From Chloroflexota bacterium (GTDB lineage Bacteria > Chloroflexota > Anaerolineae > Anaerolineales > Villigracilaceae): a DNA stretch of 17,872 nt. Every line of letters begins with the position of its first letter. Position 1 is the stretch's first letter. Below the pieces are notes generated by a model. It was not told the origin of the DNA, ran no database searches, and worked only from the letters and a program-made list of their open reading frames with translations. The translations under genes were made by a program, and so were the position numbers. Location of the stretch: positions 1 to 17,872 of the forward strand of contig JAKANW010000005.1 in the NCBI GenBank assembly GCA_021823555.1, given 5' to 3'. This document shows, in pieces, positions 1-9,412 of the stretch.

Positions 1-780
1 ATGAGCAAGACAAATCTGCAAGGCAAATTGTGTTTCTTCGCATTGACGATAATCTTATTGGCAGGTTGTGGCCAGAACCAGACTCCAACCGCACCCTCGG
101 TTGAGGAGGATGCCTTTGCCCAGGCGCGGCTCGAGCTTGTAAAGAATGACATCGCAGGAGCTGGCATTAAAAATGAGGATGTGCTTCGGGCGATGCGCAG
201 CGTACCTCGCCATAAATTCGTCCCGCCTGATTATCTGGGTCAGGCCTATGAAGATCATGCCCTCCCCATCGGATATGGCCAGACCATCTCACAACCGTAC
301 GTTGTCGCCTGGATGACCGAGTCGCTGGAACTCCAACCCGGCGAGAAGGTGCTGGAGATTGGCTCCGGCTCGGGCTATCAGGCGGCCATCCTGGCCGAAT
401 TGGGTTACGTGGACGTTTACACCATTGAGATCGTTCCTGAGTTGGCCGAAAGCGCCGCGGCGCGTTTGAAAGAATTGGGCTACAACAAAGTTCACGCTAA
501 ACAGGGAGATGGCTACTACGGCTGGCCGGAATATGCTCCATTCGATGCCATCGTCGTCACCGCCGCGCCCGATCACGTTCCTGCCCCGCTGGTCGAACAA
601 TTGGCCGAGGGCGGACGGCTGGTAATTCCCATCGGGCCGCCGGGTTGGTATCAGAGCCTGTGGAAGTTTGTCAAAGTGGATGGGGAATTGAAAGCGTACA
701 ATCTTGGTGGTGTGGTGTTTGTACCATTTACTGGATCTGGCGTCGAAAAGCACGCGGTCGAGCCAACACCCACGCCGTGA
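1..780 (+). CDS. pcm: Protein-L-isoaspartate O-methyltransferase with lipoprotein signal
   Basis: This 259-aa protein belongs to the PIMT family, which uses S-adenosylmethionine to methylate isoaspartyl residues in damaged proteins so they can return to normal aspartyl linkages. Seen: the family motif GYGQTISQPY at residues 91-100, the SAM-binding glycine loop VLEIGSGSGYQAA at 117-129, and GRLVIPIGPP near residue 207. The core matches the usual length of about 210 aa. Residues 1-23 form a hydrophobic segment ending in a lipobox (L20-A21-G22-C23), followed by a Thr/Pro-rich linker, and the C-terminus is also Pro/Thr-rich (TPTP). This predicts export and lipid anchoring, which is odd because the enzyme needs cytoplasmic SAM. 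The ATG is the first base of the window, so no ribosome binding site or further upstream start can be judged. Its 3' end overlaps the convergent minus-strand gene by 53 bp. Confidence 0.9.
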   Translation: MSKTNLQGKLCFFALTIILLAGCGQNQTPTAPSVEEDAFAQARLELVKNDIAGAGIKNEDVLRAMRSVPRHKFVPPDYLGQAYEDHALPIGYGQTISQPYVVAWMTESLELQPGEKVLEIGSGSGYQAAILAELGYVDVYTIEIVPELAESAAARLKELGYNKVHAKQGDGYYGWPEYAPFDAIVVTAAPDHVPAPLVEQLAEGGRLVIPIGPPGWYQSLWKFVKVDGELKAYNLGGVVFVPFTGSGVEKHAVEPTPTP

Positions 781-3205
781 GCCATGCACCCGCATAACAA
801 AGCGCGCCCAGCCTGAGCACCCAACTAAAGCCGAACGTCAATGCCAGCAAGGCCGATAGAATGGACGCGACAACAGACGCCGCGCCGTTCACTGCCCAGA
901 CCCACGGGATACCGCCATCCTGCGCTTCATCTTCTGGACTTTTGGCCTGCTCCCGTTTCATCAAGCGAATCCCCGCCGGGAACGGGATACCCATCAACAA
1001 GCCAAGCGGAGAAAGGAGGAGGGCGGTCAGGCCAAGCCGGATGGTCAGAGGCAAGCCCAAGGTCCAGGCGAAGAAGCGGGGAAGCAGCAAAGGCGCGATG
1101 AGAATCAAAACCACGAGAGTCGCCAGTGAGAGTCGAAGCGGAATGCGGTCGCTCCACCTGCTTCCCAATCCAGAAAAGAACAGTAAAGAAAATAAGACGA
1201 TGGTGAAGGCATAAGCAGGTTGGCCGAGATAAAGGATGAAACGCTGGAGCAGTGGAATTTCCACGAACAAAAAAGCGAAACCGAGCAAGCCAAAGTAAAG
1301 CAAATTGCGAAGCGGGAACGGCGAGGCGGCATTTGGATTTGTTCGCTTCCAAATCGCGACCGGCAAAAGAATCAGGGCAACAGCGAGCAGGATCGCCAGA
1401 ACGAGCAAGGCCACGATGACAAAATAGCCCGCGCCGCCAAAGGGTTGCCAGGCCCTTCCGAATTCGGCGATGACTTGTGAGGCCTGTGTCCATTTGAAGT
1501 AATGCCCAAAGAAGGGATGATCGTCAGTGGGCGGGCGGATATCGTAATCATAATCGTTGTAGAATGTTTCGCGAGGATTTGAATTGAGGAAGCTCAGATA
1601 TGTTTGGTAGTACTTTGACTCTGGCAGGATGTTGTATTGGTTGGTCTCCTCAAGGCGGATATCGGGGGCGTAGGTCAGGTCGAAGGCGCGCTCGGCGAGG
1701 AAGGCGCGAAGGGATGACAATTCGTCGGGGGTGAATGATCCGTTTTTCAAAAGAATGGTCGCTGTGTTGAAGCCGCGAAAAGCAATGATTTGTGAGCGTG
1801 GATCGGCGTCCTCCTTTTCCAATGCCGTGACCGCCAGCGCGAAGAGACGCAGGTCTTCGCTGGGCGGGTCCTGCAACCAACGGGTGGCGACCAACAATCC
1901 ACCAGAGTTTAGATGTGCCAGCGCATCCTGAAATGACTCGACCGTGTAACGATAGTCTTCAGCCAGCGTGTACGCGCCTGAGCGCACTGGATGATATGAC
2001 GAGGCCAGGGAAAGAACGATCACGTCATATTTCGATTGCGTATGACGAAGATAACTACGATCAGACTCCACATAAACCTGAACGCGCGGGTCATCATAAA
2101 TAGGCGCTGCACCTTCGGCAATGAGAGGATTGATCTCGATGGCTGTGATCTGCCCTGAACTCAGCGCCAGCGCAGTAAGAATGTCGAAGCCGCCGCGCGG
2201 TTCAAGGATCAGCGAGCAGGCTTGGGGTCGGAGATGAAACGCAACCGCATTGGGCAGGTAAGAGACGAAGGCAGAGTCTGTCGCGGACTGGAGGATTGGG
2301 CTGAGGTCGTCTCCATCCACCAGCAAACCATCCAATGGCGGGAGCGGTCCCAGATAACGATAACTGAGTCCAGGCAGGGAATGAATACCGCCGCTGCGTA
2401 CCACGTCCACACGCGAGAAGGCATTCCACTGACGCTGGATCACGTTCGCGCCAGGATATTGCAGGGCATACGAGAGACTTTTGTACGGCGAGATGCGGAG
2501 CTCAAGGAAAGCGAAAGGAGAATTGCCAACAAAACGCCAACCGAGGTCAAAAAGCGAGAAGGTGCATAGTGCAGCCGATGCAAGAACGAGAGGACACCAA
2601 AACTGACGCATGCGGAGAATGGATGTCATGCCAACCAATGAAGCCAGCGCAATGCCCAGGGTCACCATCCCCTCTCCACCGAGAACAGGAGAGGCAATCA
2701 ATGCGATCACACAACCTGTCGCTGACCCAAGCAGGTTGACCGCGTAGATTGTTCCAGCGGATTGAGGGAAGGCGTTCAACAAAAATCCAAGCGCCATGCC
2801 GCTGAAGAAGAATGGCGCGGCGAGCGCAAGGTAATGCAGGAGGAGAATCCAAACCTGCCGCGGGTCCCATGCGATGCTGAAGGAATCAAATGGAAGCCAA
2901 TTGGTCAACAGGTAGGCAACGAGGATGCTGAGACCAGTTGCAAATCCCAACCGGCCCAAACACTGCCTTGGTTCTCCCCCTTGGAGCGCGGGGAAGATTG
3001 TCAGGGCTGTGCCGCTGGCCCCAAAACCCAGCAAGGCAATGCTGACGATCATGAAGGCAAAATGATAGAACTGCGCCACCGAGAACAGGCGCGTCAGGTT
3101 GATCTCGAAGGCCAGTGTGGCGGCAGAGAGAAGAAAAAGACTCAGCCAGATACTGCGTTCTTCGCAGCTAGGCTTCAAGGAGGACGAGCCGTTTGTCAAT
3201 TTCAT
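728..3205 (-). CDS. Large membrane protein with spermidine-synthase-like domain
   Basis: This predicted 825-aa integral membrane protein has three parts: several N-terminal hydrophobic segments (from IWLSLFLLSAATLAFEINLT), a central soluble Rossmann-like domain, and more C-terminal membrane helices. The central domain resembles spermidine synthase/SAM methyltransferase folds (SLILEPRGGFDILTAL, then TAIEINP). The glycine motif is degenerate compared with the usual GGGDGG. The segment DVIVLSLASS lacks the Asp normally found where spermidine synthases have DxxD, so classical polyamine synthesis is doubtful. Such membrane-fused spermidine-synthase-like proteins are widespread in bacteria and mostly of unknown function. 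I chose ATG 3205 because AGGAG lies 7 nt upstream; an in-frame start at 3241 is weaker. The start overlaps the upstream 64-aa gene by 38 nt in another frame, which suggests translational coupling. The 3' end overlaps the convergent methyltransferase gene. Confidence 0.8.
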   Translation of the reverse strand: MKLTNGSSSLKPSCEERSIWLSLFLLSAATLAFEINLTRLFSVAQFYHFAFMIVSIALLGFGASGTALTIFPALQGGEPRQCLGRLGFATGLSILVAYLLTNWLPFDSFSIAWDPRQVWILLLHYLALAAPFFFSGMALGFLLNAFPQSAGTIYAVNLLGSATGCVIALIASPVLGGEGMVTLGIALASLVGMTSILRMRQFWCPLVLASAALCTFSLFDLGWRFVGNSPFAFLELRISPYKSLSYALQYPGANVIQRQWNAFSRVDVVRSGGIHSLPGLSYRYLGPLPPLDGLLVDGDDLSPILQSATDSAFVSYLPNAVAFHLRPQACSLILEPRGGFDILTALALSSGQITAIEINPLIAEGAAPIYDDPRVQVYVESDRSYLRHTQSKYDVIVLSLASSYHPVRSGAYTLAEDYRYTVESFQDALAHLNSGGLLVATRWLQDPPSEDLRLFALAVTALEKEDADPRSQIIAFRGFNTATILLKNGSFTPDELSSLRAFLAERAFDLTYAPDIRLEETNQYNILPESKYYQTYLSFLNSNPRETFYNDYDYDIRPPTDDHPFFGHYFKWTQASQVIAEFGRAWQPFGGAGYFVIVALLVLAILLAVALILLPVAIWKRTNPNAASPFPLRNLLYFGLLGFAFLFVEIPLLQRFILYLGQPAYAFTIVLFSLLFFSGLGSRWSDRIPLRLSLATLVVLILIAPLLLPRFFAWTLGLPLTIRLGLTALLLSPLGLLMGIPFPAGIRLMKREQAKSPEDEAQDGGIPWVWAVNGAASVVASILSALLALTFGFSWVLRLGALCYAGAWLTAWVLARPRAFRRQIQ

Positions 3206-3362
3206 CCTGTCGCTCCTGCTCGCAGGTTTTGCAGAGATCATAGCGGTCTGGGAGCGAAGATGAAATTTTTAACTCGCGGCACATCCTTTCCACTGCCCGT
3301 TGCAATTCCTTGGGACTGACATCGTACAAGGTTCGAGGTCTGCGCTTTTTCTTTTTCCACAT
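3168..3362 (-). CDS. Small conserved-looking protein with CxxC, 64 aa
   Basis: I do not recognise this 64-aa protein. It has a very basic N-terminus (MWKKKKRRPR), a predicted amphipathic helix (SPKELQRAVERMCRELKI) and a CKTC pair near residue 45 followed by a charged helix. One CxxC plus a further Cys could bind metal, but a second CxxC is missing. It is supported as a gene by GAGGT a few bases before ATG 3362, by a start only 7 nt after the stop of the 81-aa gene (the two share the SD/stop region), and by overlap with the start of the downstream membrane protein gene. It probably belongs to the same transcript as the ATPase genes. Function unknown. Confidence 0.6.
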   Translation of the reverse strand: MWKKKKRRPRTLYDVSPKELQRAVERMCRELKISSSLPDRYDLCKTCEQERQDEIDKRLVLLEA

Positions 3363-3369
3363 ATTTACC

Positions 3370-3615
3370 TCATTCGCCGGTATGGGTGCTATGAAGTTCC
3401 TCTACAAAGTGCGCCCTCAATTCCACTTCCGCAAGTTTGCTGGAGGCATATGTAGATGCCTCCTTCATGAGCTGCTTGGCCTCTGCTACTGGCAGTTTCT
3501 GCAAATCTTCCAGCGAATATCCTTTGCCTTTCAAATATGTTTCAATGAGGGTCTTCTCCAGAAAAGCATGGATATCATCCATGAGCGGCTGACCGCTGTT
3601 TTTGTTGGTAGACAT
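3370..3615 (-). CDS. Small hypothetical protein downstream of ATPase subunit D, 81 aa
   Basis: I do not recognise this 81-aa protein. It is soluble, mostly helical and charged, with no signal peptide or membrane segment. Recognisable stretches are MDDIHAFLEKTLIETYLKGK and KLAEVELRAHFVEELH. A near-consensus AAGGAGG (3622-3628) lies 6 nt before ATG 3615 and overlaps the stop of the V-type ATPase D gene, so the two are almost certainly co-transcribed and may be translationally coupled. The position suggests an ATPase-associated accessory role or simply a housekeeping passenger; the sequence does not decide. Confidence that it is a gene is high, but the function is unknown. Confidence 0.7.
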   Translation of the reverse strand: MSTNKNSGQPLMDDIHAFLEKTLIETYLKGKGYSLEDLQKLPVAEAKQLMKEASTYASSKLAEVELRAHFVEELHSTHTGE

Positions 3616-3621
3616 AAGCCA

Positions 3622-3628
3622 CCTCCTT
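3622..3628 (-). promoter_or_regulatory. Strong ribosome binding site for the 81-aa gene
   Basis: Read on the minus strand, the sequence is AAGGAGG, 6 nt before ATG 3615. It overlaps the TAA stop (3627-3629) of the preceding D gene. It supports the small ORF as real and points to coupled translation. Confidence 0.75.
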
Positions 3629-4274
3629 ACCTGGGCTTGTCCATTTCTCGTTTCCGTTCCAAAGAACGCTTCACCAGTTTGAGCCGAAAGTGATCGGCGC
3701 GTTCGCGTTCATCCAGCGCCATCTGGATGAAATCCCGTTCTGCTCTGAGACGCGGGATCAAAAAATGATCGAGCGCGTTCAGCCGTCTCGAAGTACGCTG
3801 GATTTCATCGCCTAATCGCACAAGACGCAGTTCGGTTTCAGCCAGTTGGATGATGGCCTCAACTTCCCTTTCAAAAGCGGAAGCGGTTTCATCAATACTG
3901 ATCGAAGCGCCGACAATCGAATAGCCTCTCCCCAATAGCGAACGTGCAGCCGACTTTTGCTCGATATGCGAGACTCTCACACCCATCACGCTTCTGGTCG
4001 TGACCTCGAGCCTGAATCCGCCGCGAGAGGCCAGCGCGGCTGACCGAACGGACTCCGCTCCCGCCATGGTCTCCGACCGCGCAAGGGACTGGCTGGCATG
4101 GGCGGCGGAAACCTGAAGCGCGTCCGAGCGTTCCAGCGCGGTATCGGCAGTGCGCATGAACTCTTTCATCAAGGCCATGCGCTTTTGCTCAAGCAGGTCG
4201 CGTCCCTGACTCGCCAGCGCGATTTGCGCCTTGCGAGTCAGAAGTTCCATGCGGGTGACTGAAACGTTGCTCAT
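3627..4274 (-). CDS. atpD: V/A-type ATP synthase subunit D (central stalk)
   Basis: Subunit D is the long antiparallel coiled coil that forms the rotor axle inside the A3B3 head and connects through F and C to the membrane ring. This 215-aa protein has the family's N-terminal signature (VTRMELLTRKAQIALASQGRD) and a C-terminal helix rich in Arg and Lys (RLNALDHFLIPRLRAERDFI), at the typical length. I start it at ATG 4274, which has GAGG about 9 nt upstream and gives the usual short N-terminus before TRMELL; an in-frame ATG at 4295 would add seven residues (MRARNND) that do not look family-like. It is the last structural gene of the operon, separated from B by about 100 bp that carries two strong hairpins. 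Confidence 0.93.
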   Translation of the reverse strand: MSNVSVTRMELLTRKAQIALASQGRDLLEQKRMALMKEFMRTADTALERSDALQVSAAHASQSLARSETMAGAESVRSAALASRGGFRLEVTTRSVMGVRVSHIEQKSAARSLLGRGYSIVGASISIDETASAFEREVEAIIQLAETELRLVRLGDEIQRTSRRLNALDHFLIPRLRAERDFIQMALDERERADHFRLKLVKRSLERKREMDKPR

Positions 4275-4301
4275 ATCGTTATTCCTCGCCCTCATCCCCA
4301 G

Positions 4302-4349
4302 CCCTTCCCCCGCGGGGGGAAGGGAGTCCCCTCTCCCTTCGGGAGAGGG
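4302..4349. repeat. Double hairpin repeat between ATPase B and D
   Basis: Two adjacent perfect inverted repeats lie in the short B-D gap. The first has arms 4302-4311 (CCCTTCCCCC) and 4315-4324 around a 3-base loop. The second has arms 4329-4337 (CCCTCTCCC) and 4341-4349 around the loop TTC, and is followed by TTAGGGTGAGGG. This C-rich/G-rich layout resembles dispersed intergenic repeats seen in many bacterial genomes. Neither hairpin has a T-tract on the minus strand, so a full Rho-independent terminator is unlikely. They may stabilise or process the mRNA. Confidence 0.8.
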
Positions 4350-4378
4350 TTAGGGTGAGGGTGTGAAATGCGAACGAT

Positions 4379-5830
<1,452 letters not shown>

Positions 5831-5831
5831 T

Positions 5832-7616
5832 TCAGTCAACTCCCAAATCAGCAAAACTGAATTGCACGCGATCCATGATAGCCTTGATTTCTTTCTCGGC
5901 TGTTTCCATCTGGAGTTCTTTCATGCGCGCGATGTCAGAGACGACTGATAATGTTGTCACGCGTTCCAGGGGAATTTTGGCGTCCAGCGCGGCCTGCGTG
6001 CGATGATGAAAATCCATGATTGCCTTGAGCATCCAGTAAGCCTTGTGGATCGAACAGTAGCGATCCACTTCACCATAAGCCAACTGCTGGAGGAAATCTT
6101 CGCGCAACATGCGGGCGATGGCAAGCACGGCTCGTTCAGGTTCAGCCAGCGCGTCGGGGCCGACCAGTTGGACGATCTCGAGCAATTCAACTTCACGTTG
6201 AAGAAGCGACATGGCTTCACGCGATAACTCGTCCCAATCGGGCGCCACTTCGCGCTCGAACCAATCGCTGAAGTTATATAGCGAATAACTGTTTGTCCAA
6301 TTGATGGCGGGAAAATGGCGGCGGCGCGAGAGATCGTAATCCAGCGCCCAGAAGGTACTTGCCACGCGCATCGAGTTTTGGGTCACGGGTTCCGAAAAAT
6401 CGCCGCCGGGAGGAGACACTGCTCCAACCACCGAGACAGAACCCATGCGCCCTTGTGTATTTGAATTCCCATGATTACCGAGACAGATGACTCTGCCAGA
6501 GCGTTCATAAAATTCAGCCAGACGCGCGGCGAGATATGCAGGGTAACCTTCCTCGCCGGGCATCTCTTCCAAGCGTCCCGAAATCTCGCGCAAGGCCTCT
6601 CCCCAGCGCGAAGTGGAATCGGCCAACAAGAGCACATCGTAGCCCATGTCGCGGTAATACTCCGCAATCGTGATGCCCGTATAAATGCTGGCCTCGCGCG
6701 CGGCCACAGGCATGTTCGACGTATTGGCGATCAGCACGGTGCGTTCCATCAATGGCGCGCCCGTGCGCGGGTCTTCCAGTTTCGGGAATTCCTCCAGCAC
6801 CTCAGTCATCTCATTGCCGCGCTCGCCGCAACCCACATAGACCACCACGTCCGCATCCGCCCAACGCGCCAGGCTGTGCTCGGTCACAGTTTTGCCCGTC
6901 CCGAATCCGCCGGGGATGATCGCCGAACCGCCTTTTGCGACAGGGAAGAACGCGTCGATGATGCGCGTCCCTGTGAGCAGCGGTTCGCGCGGCGGAAGAC
7001 GTGTCTGACAGGGGCGCGGCTGACGGACGGGCCAACGCTGAACGAGCGTGACCTCCACATTTCCGCCCGCCTCATTCTCGGACCCGATAACGGCTACCGT
7101 TTCATTGACGTTAAACTCACCCGCGCGGATACTGACCACCCGTCCGCGCTGGTGAGGAGGAACCATGATGCGATGTTCAATCGTCCGCGATTCGGGCACT
7201 ACGCCCAGAATATCGCCTGGCCCAACAACATCGCCCACCGCGACTTTCGGCGTAAACTGCCAGCGTTTCTCTTCGGGCAGCGGCGACGCGTACACCCCGC
7301 GATGGATAAACTCACCACTTGCTTCAGCCAAAATTTCCAAAGGCCTTTGCAAACCATCATAAACCTGTCCCAGCAAACCCGGCCCCAACTGGACAACCAG
7401 AGGAAGTCCTGTACTTTGAACCGGCTCTCCAACGCGTATACCGGATGTATCTTCGTAGACCTGGATCGTGGTGAGTCCCTCCGAAAGACGAATGACTTCT
7501 CCGATGAGTCCCATCTCGCCGACGCGGACAACGTCATACAATCGGACGTATTCCAACCCCACCGCCCTCACCACGGGTCCCGCAATGCGGATTATTTTGC
7601 CAATGTTATTGTTCAC
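5832..7616 (-). CDS. atpA: V/A-type ATP synthase catalytic subunit A
   Basis: Subunit A binds and hydrolyses or makes ATP. The 594-aa length fits the family, which is longer than F-type beta because of the non-homologous insert. Seen: an N-terminal beta-barrel ([13 protein letters not shown]), the insert around residues 110-200, the Walker A loop GGFGTGKT at 236-243, the GERGNE motif at 264-269 with the catalytic Glu, and a Walker B region ([20 protein letters not shown]). The start is GTG 7616, because a stop lies two codons upstream in frame; the SD-like AGGA is about 12 nt away, which is rather far. It follows subunit F after a 235-bp gap filled by a large inverted-repeat element, and is joined to B by one base. 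Confidence 0.97.
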   Translation of the reverse strand: MNNNIGKIIRIAGPVVRAVGLEYVRLYDVVRVGEMGLIGEVIRLSEGLTTIQVYEDTSGIRVGEPVQSTGLPLVVQLGPGLLGQVYDGLQRPLEILAEASGEFIHRGVYASPLPEEKRWQFTPKVAVGDVVGPGDILGVVPESRTIEHRIMVPPHQRGRVVSIRAGEFNVNETVAVIGSENEAGGNVEVTLVQRWPVRQPRPCQTRLPPREPLLTGTRIIDAFFPVAKGGSAIIPGGFGTGKTVTEHSLARWADADVVVYVGCGERGNEMTEVLEEFPKLEDPRTGAPLMERTVLIANTSNMPVAAREASIYTGITIAEYYRDMGYDVLLLADSTSRWGEALREISGRLEEMPGEEGYPAYLAARLAEFYERSGRVICLGNHGNSNTQGRMGSVSVVGAVSPPGGDFSEPVTQNSMRVASTFWALDYDLSRRRHFPAINWTNSYSLYNFSDWFEREVAPDWDELSREAMSLLQREVELLEIVQLVGPDALAEPERAVLAIARMLREDFLQQLAYGEVDRYCSIHKAYWMLKAIMDFHHRTQAALDAKIPLERVTTLSVVSDIARMKELQMETAEKEIKAIMDRVQFSFADLGVD

Positions 7617-7638
7617 TCGTCACTACTTTCCTTGCATC

Positions 7639-7839
7639 CCGTCATTGCGAGGAGGGTTCGCGCTGAGCGGAGTGAGACAGCGCTCTCCCGTCGAACGCAG
7701 TCGAAGCGTCTCCCCGACGAAGCAATCCCCACGTCGAGGAGGAGATTGCTTCGCCGCCATCCTTCGACTGCGCTGCGCTCCGCTCACCTGTGCCTGCGTG
7801 CGCCCCAGGTGCAGGCAGGACGGCGGCTCGCAATGACGG
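7639..7839. repeat. 201-bp palindromic element with 13-bp terminal inverted repeats
   Basis: The ends are perfect 13-bp inverted repeats: CCGTCATTGCGAG at 7639-7651 and CTCGCAATGACGG at 7827-7839. Nested inside are further inverted pairs: CGCAGTCGAAG (7696-7706) with CTTCGACTGCG (7762-7772), and CGAAGCAATC (7718-7727) with GATTGCTTCG (7744-7753). The whole unit could fold into one long stem. The architecture resembles small non-autonomous (MITE-like) or dispersed palindromic elements. No convincing target-site duplication is visible and no transposase is present. It lies between ATPase genes F and A and would be transcribed with them. ORFs crossing it are not gene-like. Confidence 0.85.
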
Positions 7840-7851
7840 TCAAAACTCACA

Positions 7852-8202
7852 TTACTCCATGTCACTTTCTTCCTCTCCTTTGAAAGTGATATGGAATCCA
7901 ATCGCGCGTCGAATCAACGCAGCGATGCGGTGCCTCTGGGAGGCTTCAGGACCGAGAGGCTGTCCGCCTGGAATCGCAAGGTATGGCAAATTCTCGGAAG
8001 AAGCGAGACGTTTCAAAAAGGCCGCATCCATGTGAGCCAGCAAGCCATCATCAATCGCCAGCAGACCCATTTCGCCAGCAGTCATCCATCTCTCGATCAA
8101 CTCCTGGGCGGTTTCCACATCGTCCACGCCATGAGCATCCACCCCAGCTAATTGAAAACCAGGGACGAGGGCAGGGCGGGTGACAACAAACAGTTGACTC
8201 AT
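7852..8202 (-). CDS. atpF: V/A-type ATP synthase subunit F
   Basis: Subunit F is a small central-stalk protein with a CheY-like fold that binds D and modulates the rotor. This 116-aa protein has the family pattern: a beta-strand start (SQLFVVTRPALVPGFQLAGV), an alpha-beta body with EMGLLAIDDGLLAH, and the Pro/Gly-rich segment LPYLAIPGGQPLG before a C-terminal helix. The start ATG 8202 is set by GGAGG seven bases upstream; the frame stays open to 8277, but the extra N-terminus (MSLGGARRHCEACHG...) is unlike the family and is encoded by a palindromic stretch. It lies 127 bp after the C gene and 235 bp before the A gene, the two largest gaps in the operon. Confidence 0.88.
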   Translation of the reverse strand: MSQLFVVTRPALVPGFQLAGVDAHGVDDVETAQELIERWMTAGEMGLLAIDDGLLAHMDAAFLKRLASSENLPYLAIPGGQPLGPEASQRHRIAALIRRAIGFHITFKGEEESDME

Positions 8203-8235
8203 AGCGAGGCCTCCAGCCGCAACCAGGGGCGTACC

Positions 8236-8286
8236 GTGACATGCTTCGCAATGTCGCCTTGCGCCGCCGAGCGACATAAATGTCGC
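8236..8286. repeat. Palindrome pair between ATPase C and F
   Basis: The 127-bp gap between C and F (8203-8329) holds two inverted pairs built on the same core. GTGACAT (8236-8242) pairs with ATGTCGC (8251-8257) with one wobble, and GCGACAT (8271-8277) pairs perfectly with ATGTCGC (8280-8286) across AA. The core GCGACAT/ATGTCGC is thus present three times, with a near-match as the fourth. This looks like a dispersed intergenic palindrome rather than coding sequence. Confidence 0.6.
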
Positions 8287-8329
8287 GCTACAAACCTGCG
8301 CGAGTGCCGCAAATGTTTAAGAGCAATAC

Positions 8330-9403
8330 TCATACCGTCTCCAATTCCGCGCGAATGGCATCCGCTTTTAGCCCGAGGTTGATTCCCTGTGTGATCCAGC
8401 GAATGTTGCCGACTTCATTGACCTTCAGCGCCACATAGCCAAGGACCACGCCAATGCCCAACGGGTCTTTTTTAATTTGTCCCGCCATCCAATGCAGCCG
8501 ATAATGCTTCAGCTGTCTCTCGATATCACTCAAACGATTCGAATGAGTGTACGCTTCCAACCCAGTCCGCAACGCTGGCTCGAAGAAAGTTCCTGAAAGA
8601 GTTTCTACAGTGGAAGTTACCGTATCCTGCCTGCAAGCGTTCGCAAGCAATTCATAAGGGATGCGTCCTGGCCCGATAAACAGATGTGTAATCTCGTCCG
8701 TGCCAAATCGGTCGCGGAGCAAGTCGCGCTCGTGCGGGTTCTGGGCGAAACGCAAAACAGTCAACACATTTGCCAGATCAGCCTCAAGCGCCAGGGCATA
8801 AGACAATGGGTCTACCATGCCTGTCTCGCTTCGCAGGGTCTGGCGGGCTTCTTCGTAATACCACTTATCGAGGGCCAGTTCCATTTCGAACGTTTCCGCT
8901 CCTGGAGCCTCCGCCCGCATGTTGAGAAGCGGCCAGGCGAATGAAAGGTCCATGCTTGCCAGCAGGTCTATCGCCTCGCGCGGGTTGTTCAACTGGGCCA
9001 ATTCACGCAGTGTACTCATGTTCAATTCACCGATCGGCAGTAAGACAGTGAGAATATCGCCAGCGGGTACATTTTTCGAAAGACCACGCAGGATCGCCTT
9101 GAGGTTGTGGATGTCGTATGTTCGCAGAATGATGGCGATCATCTTTCCTGCGCTTTCCATATAAAAGCCGCGTATCTTGCCAACCGCGTTAACGAGATCC
9201 GCTCTCAGGGCCTCGTCAATGCACTGCATACCGGTGGCACGCGTCAGGGCGGCCTCGATCGATTTCTGATAAACGGTTTTGGTCAACGCCGCGATCAATC
9301 CCTGTAGACTGCCCGTCTCTGCCAGGAATTCCAGTTCACGTCGAGGAAGCAGTCTTGATTTCATCACGTGCAAGCGTGCATTGCCATAATCGTAATCAGG
9401 CAT
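8330..9403 (-). CDS. atpC: V/A-type ATP synthase subunit C (rotor adaptor)
   Basis: Subunit C (homologue of eukaryotic subunit d) is the funnel-shaped adaptor that seats the central stalk on the membrane ring. The 357-aa protein begins with YDYGNARLHVMKSRLLPRRE, typical for the family (Y-x-x-ARlramkskLL), and is all helical with several R/D pairs and the ending IRWITQGINLGLKADAIRAE, comparable to family C-termini with the G-x-x-xIR pattern. ATG 9403 has GAGGA upstream and follows the stop of E by 9 bases. It is slightly longer than the Thermus protein. The gene is intact, with no frameshift or missing region visible. Confidence 0.9.
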   Translation of the reverse strand: MPDYDYGNARLHVMKSRLLPRRELEFLAETGSLQGLIAALTKTVYQKSIEAALTRATGMQCIDEALRADLVNAVGKIRGFYMESAGKMIAIILRTYDIHNLKAILRGLSKNVPAGDILTVLLPIGELNMSTLRELAQLNNPREAIDLLASMDLSFAWPLLNMRAEAPGAETFEMELALDKWYYEEARQTLRSETGMVDPLSYALALEADLANVLTVLRFAQNPHERDLLRDRFGTDEITHLFIGPGRIPYELLANACRQDTVTSTVETLSGTFFEPALRTGLEAYTHSNRLSDIERQLKHYRLHWMAGQIKKDPLGIGVVLGYVALKVNEVGNIRWITQGINLGLKADAIRAELETV

Positions 9404-9412
9404 GGAGTATCC

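Noticed and set aside
2762..3319. 185-codon plus-strand frame
   Set aside because: Antisense to the membrane protein gene and the 64-aa gene; low-complexity charged product with no family features.
6471..7883. 470-codon open frame on the plus strand
   Set aside because: It lies antisense to the unmistakable ATPase subunit A gene and runs into the 201-bp palindromic element. Its product has no recognisable fold and a His/Arg-rich composition typical of antisense frames.
7623..7901. Several ORFs across the F-A gap on both strands
   Set aside because: They arise from the G/C-rich nested palindrome; the translations are Arg/Ser/Pro-rich and mirror each other.
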